From a bacterium (GTDB lineage: Bacteria > Krumholzibacteriota > Krumholzibacteria > LZORAL124-64-63), in assembly GCA_003646045.1 (NCBI GenBank), contig QNDV01000174.1:1-5725 (forward strand): 5,725 nucleotides of DNA, read 5' to 3'. Both the position numbers and the translations under genes were made by a program. Positions 1 through 4,010 of this stretch are shown here, in pieces (the stretch's first letter is position 1; every line of letters begins with the position of its first letter). The notes beneath the pieces were generated by a model. It searched no databases and was not told the DNA's origin. It saw only the letters and a program-made list of their open reading frames with translations.

Positions 1-21
1 AGTATCGGATTCGACAGGGAT

Positions 22-98
22 GGGCGATTAGCTCAGCTGGCTAGAGCGCTCGCCTCACACGCGAGAGGTCACTGGTTCAAGTCCAGTATCGCCCACCA
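22..98 (+). tRNA. tRNA-Val (anticodon CAC)
   Basis: A complete 77-nt cloverleaf can be folded by eye. The acceptor stem is 22-28 (GGGCGAT) with 88-94 (ATCGCCC). The D stem is GCTC/GAGC at 31-34/44-47. The anticodon stem CTCGC/GCGAG (49-53/61-65) encloses the loop CTCACAC with anticodon CAC at 56-58. The T arm ACTGG/CCAGT (71-75/83-87) has loop TTCAAGT. All stems pair fully. The discriminator is A95 and CCA (96-98) is encoded. CAC reads the valine codon GUG, which is used often in the GC-rich genes here. The promoter lies outside the window and an intrinsic terminator follows 21 nt downstream. The first 21 bases of the window hold no gene I can support. Confidence 0.97.
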
Positions 99-119
99 TC
101 ATTTATCAGGGGACCGCGG

Positions 120-148
120 CGGGCGCTTCATGCGCCCGTGTTTTTTTT
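120..148 (+). terminator. Intrinsic terminator of the tRNA-Val transcript
   Basis: A perfect 7-bp GC stem, CGGGCGC (120-126) with GCGCCCG (132-138), has a 5-nt loop TTCAT. It is followed by TG and then eight T residues (141-148). This is a textbook rho-independent terminator. It separates the tRNA transcript from the zinc-ribbon gene downstream, so that gene needs its own promoter between here and position 198. Confidence 0.93.
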
Positions 149-176
149 GTGCTGCCGATGTCGCTCACGGTATATG
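147..176 (+). promoter_or_regulatory. Weak candidate sigma-70 promoter for the zinc-ribbon/RNase HI pair
   Basis: The 49 nt between the tRNA terminator and the ATG at 198 must hold a start site if the terminator is efficient. The best candidate I see is TTGTGC (147-152) with TATATG (171-176), 18 bp apart. It matches consensus at about 3/6 and 4/6. Transcription would begin near 183 and give a leader of about 15 nt. The -35 would overlap the T-run of the terminator. This is a low-confidence call, made mainly from position. Confidence 0.25.
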
Positions 177-186
177 CTTGGGGTCC

Positions 187-193
187 GGGAGGT
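187..193 (+). promoter_or_regulatory. Ribosome binding site that fixes the zinc-ribbon gene start
   Basis: GGGAGGT at 187-193 is a strong Shine-Dalgarno match with its AGG core 5 nt before the ATG at 198. It supports that ATG over the in-frame GTG at 138, which lies inside the terminator stem, and over the ATG at 174. Confidence 0.85.
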
Positions 194-197
194 GGAC

Positions 198-902
198 ATG
201 GATCCGCGTATCGTAATCGATGTACTGGTGGAACTGGGGCAGCGCGAAGAGGAACTGGCTGACCTGCGGGCCCGGATTGCACGGGACAGCCGGCAAACCC
301 GCGATCGCCGCGAGTTGTCCCACGAATACGAAGACGATGCCAGGGAAGCCAATGAATCCGGTCAGCAGGCTGCTCGTGACTTTCGGCAGCACGACCGGGA
401 CCTGCACGCCGCAGAGACCCTGCTGGCGGACAAGCGGGACCGGTTGGTGGGACTGAGTGACCGGCGGCAGCACCGCGCTATCACCGAGGAGATCTCGGCC
501 CTGGAGCGACGGATCGAACAGTTGGAGGTAGCTGGTCTCACGGCCCTGGCAGCGGCTGAGTCCAGTGATGCCGAGGCGGACCAGGCCCGCAGTGACGCCC
601 GGCGGGTAGACGACGAGGCACCGGTGGTCGACGCCGCAGCGAAGCAGCAGTCGGCAGACCTGGCGGTCGAGCTGGAGCAGGAGATCAGCCGTTTGACGGG
701 CATGCTGCCCCCGGATGCCGGGCGTCACGTGCAACGACTGCGGCAGCGCGGCGACCGGGCCGTGGCCTGGGTGAACGAGGGTACCTGTACCGGTTGTTTC
801 GCCCAGATGCCCGCCCAACACGGTATCGCCGCGGCCAAGGGCCGGCAACTGGTCCGCTGCGCTTCGTGCGCCCGTTTCGTGGTTCACCGGCCCTGGCGCT
901 GA
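198..902 (+). CDS. Coiled-coil protein with C-terminal C4 zinc ribbon (DUF164-type family)
   Basis: The protein has 234 residues. Residues about 10-170 are rich in Glu, Arg, Gln and Ala with heptad-like spacing, which suggests a long helical hairpin. The segment RRQHRAITEEISALERRIEQ (about 89-108) resembles the family's conserved 'NxxEYxAL..EI' hairpin region. The C-terminus carries two CxxC pairs, C197/C200 and C221/C224, about 20 residues apart, which form the zinc ribbon. Length and architecture match the family typified by Helicobacter HP0958, which has been linked to flagellar mRNA and RpoN; no such role can be assumed here. No signal peptide or membrane segment is visible, so it is presumably cytoplasmic. 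An RNase HI gene follows 50 nt downstream. From memory, mycobacteria also place a protein of this family beside an RNase HI (Rv2229c/Rv2228c), which points to a nucleic-acid-related job. The family is firmly assigned; the function is unknown. Confidence 0.88.
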   Translation: MDPRIVIDVLVELGQREEELADLRARIARDSRQTRDRRELSHEYEDDAREANESGQQAARDFRQHDRDLHAAETLLADKRDRLVGLSDRRQHRAITEEISALERRIEQLEVAGLTALAAAESSDAEADQARSDARRVDDEAPVVDAAAKQQSADLAVELEQEISRLTGMLPPDAGRHVQRLRQRGDRAVAWVNEGTCTGCFAQMPAQHGIAAAKGRQLVRCASCARFVVHRPWR

Positions 903-907
903 GCCGG

Positions 908-952
908 GTCCACAGGGGAGTAGGCACTTGTACAAGAAGGAAGCACCTGGAC
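908..952 (+). repeat. Inverted repeat and 10-bp palindrome over the RNase HI translation start
   Basis: The 50-nt gap before the RNase HI gene holds a perfect palindrome, CTTGTACAAG (927-936). It directly precedes the purine-rich ribosome binding site AAGGAAG (937-943). GTCCA at 908-912 is complementary to TGGAC at 948-952, which abuts the ATG. GG at 915-916 can also pair with CC at 946-947. A hairpin of these arms would enclose the ribosome binding site. The palindrome could instead be an operator. The repeats are seen directly; any function is inferred. Confidence 0.3.
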
Positions 953-1624
953 ATGGATGACAAACCAGACAACCTGGTCGAACTGCTGCGTACCCTTGAG
1001 CGGACCAGCGACCTGCGCTCCCTCGCCCGTGACTGTGGCCTCTCGGTACGCGAGCTGCGTCGCCGGCTGGCCATCTGGCGCCGGGAGCTGGTTGCGACCG
1101 ACGAGGATGAACCGGGTGTCAGGCCGGCACCGCGGTCAGGTTCACGCGGCGGTTCAGGAGACGGCAAATGGCCGGATCTTCCCGCGGCTAACGACCTGGA
1201 AACCAGCCCCCTGCCGAAATCCGGATCCCGTGTCCTGCTGATCCATACCGACGGCGCCAGTCGGGGCAATCCCGGTCCCGCGTCTATCGGAGTGGTCTTT
1301 GCCCAGTTGGACGGCCCGGATCTATGTGTCCACAGCGAGGCCATCGGCCGGGCCACCAACAACGTGGCCGAATACCGGGCCGTGGTCGCCGCCCTGGAGC
1401 ATTGCTGCCGCTGGCGAATCAAGCGGGTCCGTCTGCGCATGGACAGTGAGTTGATCGTACGCCAACTGGGGGGCACCTATCGGGTCAAGAGTCCGGACCT
1501 GCGCCCCCTGTACCAGCAGGTGGTATTCCTGAGCCGGGACCTGCAGGAGTTCCAGGTCAGCCATGTCAGGAGGGAGGCCAACGCCCATGCGGATCACCAG
1601 GCCAACCTTGCGCTGGACGCGTGA
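953..1624 (+). CDS. rnhA: Ribonuclease HI, short type lacking the basic protrusion, with an extra N-terminal region
   Basis: The 223-residue protein should cleave the RNA strand of RNA:DNA hybrids in the cytoplasm, removing R-loops and primer RNA. The RNase H fold spans about 93-223. Catalytic carboxylates are D100 (HTDGASRGNPG), E140 (NNVAEYRAV), D164 (RMDSELIVRQL) and D214 (NAHADHQAN). The basic-handle region of E. coli RNase HI is replaced by the short stretch LGGTYRVKSPDLRPLY, as in the compact RNase HI group. Residues 1-47 precede the domain and look helical and basic; 20-47 could be a helix-turn-helix. A Gly/Ser/Pro-rich linker (about 50-92) follows. This is not the usual hybrid-binding domain as I know it. 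The ATG at 953 is preferred, with AAGGAAG upstream although spacing is slightly long; an in-frame extension would run back into the zinc-ribbon gene. The stop codon lies within the rnpB -35 element. Confidence 0.93.
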   Translation: MDDKPDNLVELLRTLERTSDLRSLARDCGLSVRELRRRLAIWRRELVATDEDEPGVRPAPRSGSRGGSGDGKWPDLPAANDLETSPLPKSGSRVLLIHTDGASRGNPGPASIGVVFAQLDGPDLCVHSEAIGRATNNVAEYRAVVAALEHCCRWRIKRVRLRMDSELIVRQLGGTYRVKSPDLRPLYQQVVFLSRDLQEFQVSHVRREANAHADHQANLALDA

Positions 1625-1649
1625 CATCCCGCGGGTATCCCGTTATCAT
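1621..1649 (+). promoter_or_regulatory. Sigma-70 promoter of rnpB
   Basis: The -35 element GTGACA (1621-1626, 5/6 to consensus) and the -10 element TATCAT (1644-1649, 5/6) are separated by the ideal 17 bp. Transcription would start about 7-8 nt after the -10, at 1657-1658. That is exactly where the 5' strand of the RNase P RNA P1 helix begins, which is independent support. The -35 hexamer contains the TGA stop (1622-1624) of the upstream RNase HI gene. Confidence 0.82.
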
Positions 1650-1657
1650 GATTCCCA

Positions 1658-2044
1658 GTGAGAAGTCGGGGAGACAGTCGCGTGTCTCCCGAACCCGTGT
1701 TCAGGAGGTGCGAGGAAAGTCCGGGCTCCACAGGGCAGGGTGCTGGTTAACGGCCAGGGGGAGTGATCCCACGGAAAGTGCCACAGAAAATATACCGCCC
1801 GCGCTTCGGCGCTGGTAAGGGTGAAATGGTGAGGTAAGAGCTCACCGCGTCTCCGGTGACGGGGATGGCAGGGTAAACCCCACCTGGAGCAAGACCAAAT
1901 AGGGGAGGATGAGGCGGCCCGCCTCGCCAGGACTCCCGGGTAGGTCGCTAGAGGCCGCCGGTAACGGCGGTCCCAGATACATGACTGTCGCGGTCGCCGG
2001 TTTCCGGTACCGCAACAGGACCCGGCTTACAACCGACTTCTCAC
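1658..2044 (+). ncRNA. rnpB: RNase P RNA (M1 RNA, bacterial type A)
   Basis: This is the catalytic RNA of RNase P, which removes 5' leaders from tRNA precursors. Its ends are set by a perfect 12-bp P1 helix, 1658-1669 with 2033-2044, giving about 387 nt against 377 in E. coli. P4 is intact: AAG (1717-1719), the bulged U at 1720 and CCGGG (1721-1725) pair with CCCGGCTT (2021-2028). The conserved block GAGGAAAGTCCGGGCTCC lies at 1712-1729. P2 pairs GACAGTC (1673-1679) with GACTGTC (1983-1989). Also visible are ACAGAAA (1783-1789), a UUCG-capped P12-like hairpin (1801-1812), a P16/P17-type hairpin (1911-1925), the GGU motif that pairs with tRNA CCA (1939-1941) and a GUAA-capped P18 (1955-1970). 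P12 is short. G2019 makes the 3' conserved motif ACAGGACCCGG where E. coli has ACAGAACCCGG. The mature 3' end may extend a few bases past 2044. Confidence 0.96.
1669..1690 (+). other. Alternative 5' hairpin within rnpB
   Basis: GGGAGACA (1669-1676) and TGTCTCCC (1683-1690) are perfectly complementary over 8 bp around a 6-nt loop. This local hairpin cannot coexist with P2 (1673-1679 with 1983-1989) or with the CTCC/GGAG part of P3 (1686-1689 with 1704-1707). The pairing potential is seen directly; whether it forms is unknown. Confidence 0.4.
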
Positions 2045-2125
2045 GTCATTCCGTCCAGTTGTCAGCGGTGCCGCGAAGCCGCGACATGGTCTATTCCGGT
2101 GCGTTGTTGGTGCCGGCAGTTCAGC

Positions 2126-2130
2126 GGAGG
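2126..2130 (+). promoter_or_regulatory. Ribosome binding site of the recJ-like gene
   Basis: GGAGG at 2126-2130 lies 5 nt before a TTG at 2136 and only 2 nt before a GTG at 2133. Spacing favours the TTG. It is 23 nt before the first ATG (2154), which has only an AGGG placed 2 nt upstream. The 91-nt gap between rnpB and this gene also contains an imperfect hairpin around 2069-2086 (CGCG-AAGC-CGCG core) with no T-run. Confidence 0.55.
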
Positions 2131-2135
2131 ACGTG

Positions 2136-4010
2136 TTGGAACCCACCAGGGATATGGATACAGAGCAGGGAGTCGGCGTATTATCGGGACGCCCCTGGCA
2201 ATGCCGGGGCCTCGACTGCAGCGGACAGTTGTCCGAGATGCGCCGCAATCTCCCCGTGGATTTTCCCGTCTCCGACGCCCTGTTGAGTGTTCTGGCCTGC
2301 CGTGGCGTAGTCCGTACCGGCCAGTTGGATCGTTTCTTCTATCCCTCCCTGGACCAGTTGCACGACCCCTTCGAACTGCAGGAAATGGACAAGGCGGTGG
2401 ATCGCGTCCTGGACGCCGCCCGTCACGGCGAGCGCGTGGCTATCCACGGTGACTTCGACGTGGACGGTCTGACGGGCAGCGCCCTGCTGTTCGAGACCCT
2501 GAGTGCCCTGAAGGTGGACGGCCAAAACCTGCTGCCCGAGCCGGCGTTCGTACCGGACCGGGCCACCGACGGCTATGGGGTGTCGGCCCGCATGGTGCGC
2601 GAATGGGCCGGCCGGGGGGTAACGCTGCTGGTGACGGTGGATACCGGTGCGGCGGCCATGGCGGAGATTGATCTCGCCCGCAGTCTGGGCGTGGACGTCA
2701 TCGTCCTGGATCACCATATCTTCGACGAGCGGCCGGCCGCCACGGCCCTGGTCAACCCGCGGCGCGACGGGGAGACCTATCCCAACGTCGAGTTGTGCGG
2801 GGTGGCGGTGGCGTTCAAGTTCGCCCAGGCCCTGGGTCAGGCCGCACCCGATTCCCTGCCCGGGGATTTCCTGACCAGCGTACTCGACCTGACGGCCCTG
2901 GGTCTGGTGGCGGACCAGATGCCGCTGGTGGGGGAGAACCGCCTGCTGGTCAAGAAGGGACTGGAACGATTCAATGATCGGCAGTTGATACGTCCGGGCC
3001 TGTCGGCCCTGCTGGAGATCAGCGGCCTGGACCGGGGGTTCCCCGTTACCACCAGCGACTTCGCCTACCAGTTGGCGCCCCGCCTGAATGCCTGCGGGCG
3101 CATCGGGCGGGTCATGTCGGCCCTGGAGTTGCTGCTGACGAGGGATCCGGCGCGGGCGCGTGAGTTGGCCGCCGAGGCGGATCGCACCAACACCCGGCGC
3201 AAGGAGCAGGACCAACTGCTCAAGGGAGAGGCCATCGCCATGGCCGTGCCCTACGTGGAACGCGGCGACGAGGGCCTGGTGTTGGCATCCAGCGGTTGGC
3301 ACAAGGGAATCATCGGCATCGGAGCGGCACGGCTGGTGGAGCAGTATCGCCTGCCGGTGGTACTGATCGCCGTGGCCGGTGACGAGGCGCGCGGGTCGGC
3401 CCGCAGCGTGCCCCATGTCGACGTGAAGGCGGCCCTGGATCGCTGCTCGCACCTGCTGATCCGGCACGGAGGTCACGCCCAGGCGGCCGGCATGACCCTG
3501 CGGGCCCGCGATGTCGAGGCCTTCCGGACCGCCTTCATGGCGGCGGTGGCCGAGCAGCCGGGCTCGGGACCGGTACCCGAGGGCTACGACCTGGACCTCT
3601 GTCTACACGAACTGGGCGCCTCGGACGTGGCGCGTCTGGTACGTGAGCTGGAGCATCTGGAACCTTTCGGTTCGGGTAATCGCAAACCCACATTCCGCTG
3701 TCGCGGCCTGCGGTTGCAGCGACCACCGACCAACCTCAGCGGCGGCGCCCATCTGCGTTTCGCGTTCCGTGGTCCCGGCCGGTCCAACGGTGGTGGCACA
3801 CCGGCCCTGAGTCGCGAATTCGTTGCTTTCGGCAGCGGTGATTCCTGGCGCCGCATGCTGACGGTTCAGGGCTGGGGCGCCGGCGACGCACTGGCGGCGA
3901 ACTGGGATATCCTTTTCCAGATCGGGCGTTCCACCTTCCGCCCCCGCAGTGGCAACTACGATCCCGTCCAGCAACTGCTGGTGGATATCCGGCCGGGCAG
4001 CGGACCGTGA
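2136..4010 (+). CDS. recJ: RecJ-type single-stranded-DNA-specific exonuclease (DHH/DHHA1 family)
   Basis: RecJ degrades single-stranded DNA 5' to 3' in recombinational and mismatch repair. The protein has 624 residues from TTG at 2136 (E. coli RecJ 577). DHH motifs in order: GDFDVDG with D106, D108 and D110; VDTG with D169, where E. coli has VDNG; DHH at 192-194; and LDLTALGLVAD with D251 and D260. The DHHA1 part has SGWHKGIIG around W388/H389, GSARS around R423 and GGHAQAAG at 445-452. PFGSGN (510-515) opens the C-terminal OB-fold region typical of RecJ. The metal-binding residues look intact, so it should be active. The start could be GTG 2133, TTG 2136 or ATG 2154; sequence similarity to other RecJ proteins appears to begin by the PW near residue 20, which excludes the ATG at 2238. 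The gene overlaps rsh by four bases. It could be a second RecJ paralogue. Confidence 0.93.
   Translation: MEPTRDMDTEQGVGVLSGRPWQCRGLDCSGQLSEMRRNLPVDFPVSDALLSVLACRGVVRTGQLDRFFYPSLDQLHDPFELQEMDKAVDRVLDAARHGERVAIHGDFDVDGLTGSALLFETLSALKVDGQNLLPEPAFVPDRATDGYGVSARMVREWAGRGVTLLVTVDTGAAAMAEIDLARSLGVDVIVLDHHIFDERPAATALVNPRRDGETYPNVELCGVAVAFKFAQALGQAAPDSLPGDFLTSVLDLTALGLVADQMPLVGENRLLVKKGLERFNDRQLIRPGLSALLEISGLDRGFPVTTSDFAYQLAPRLNACGRIGRVMSALELLLTRDPARARELAAEADRTNTRRKEQDQLLKGEAIAMAVPYVERGDEGLVLASSGWHKGIIGIGAARLVEQYRLPVVLIAVAGDEARGSARSVPHVDVKAALDRCSHLLIRHGGHAQAAGMTLRARDVEAFRTAFMAAVAEQPGSGPVPEGYDLDLCLHELGASDVARLVRELEHLEPFGSGNRKPTFRCRGLRLQRPPTNLSGGAHLRFAFRGPGRSNGGGTPALSREFVAFGSGDSWRRMLTVQGWGAGDALAANWDILFQIGRSTFRPRSGNYDPVQQLLVDIRPGSGP

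Noticed and set aside
1..7. AGTATCG repeats bases 85-91 near the 3' end of the tRNA, suggesting an attachment-site-like duplication.
   Set aside because: Seven bases is too short, the context does not match beyond it, and no integrase gene is present.
7..21. GGATTCGACAGGGAT resembles the conserved 5' motif of tmRNA (ssrA).
   Set aside because: The tRNA-Val begins at the very next base, so there is no room for the rest of a tmRNA 5' domain or tag frame. The window edge prevents checking upstream. Treated as coincidence.
138..197. Upstream extension of the zinc-ribbon gene to GTG 138.
   Set aside because: That start lies inside the tRNA terminator stem and would translate its T-run. ATG 198 has a strong, well-spaced ribosome binding site.
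794..952. Upstream extension of the RNase HI gene to 794, giving 276 residues.
   Set aside because: It would overlap the zinc-ribbon coding sequence, including its cysteine motif, by over 100 bases in another frame, and the added residues look like shadow sequence.
1621..1818. Short + strand open frame over the 5' part of rnpB.
   Set aside because: The sequence is explained by conserved RNase P RNA structure and its promoter; no ribosome binding site or protein-like pattern.
2181..3476. Long minus-strand open frame opposite recJ, 431 codons.
   Set aside because: It is a shadow of the DHH exonuclease; no recognisable domain is seen and the + strand has all RecJ motifs.
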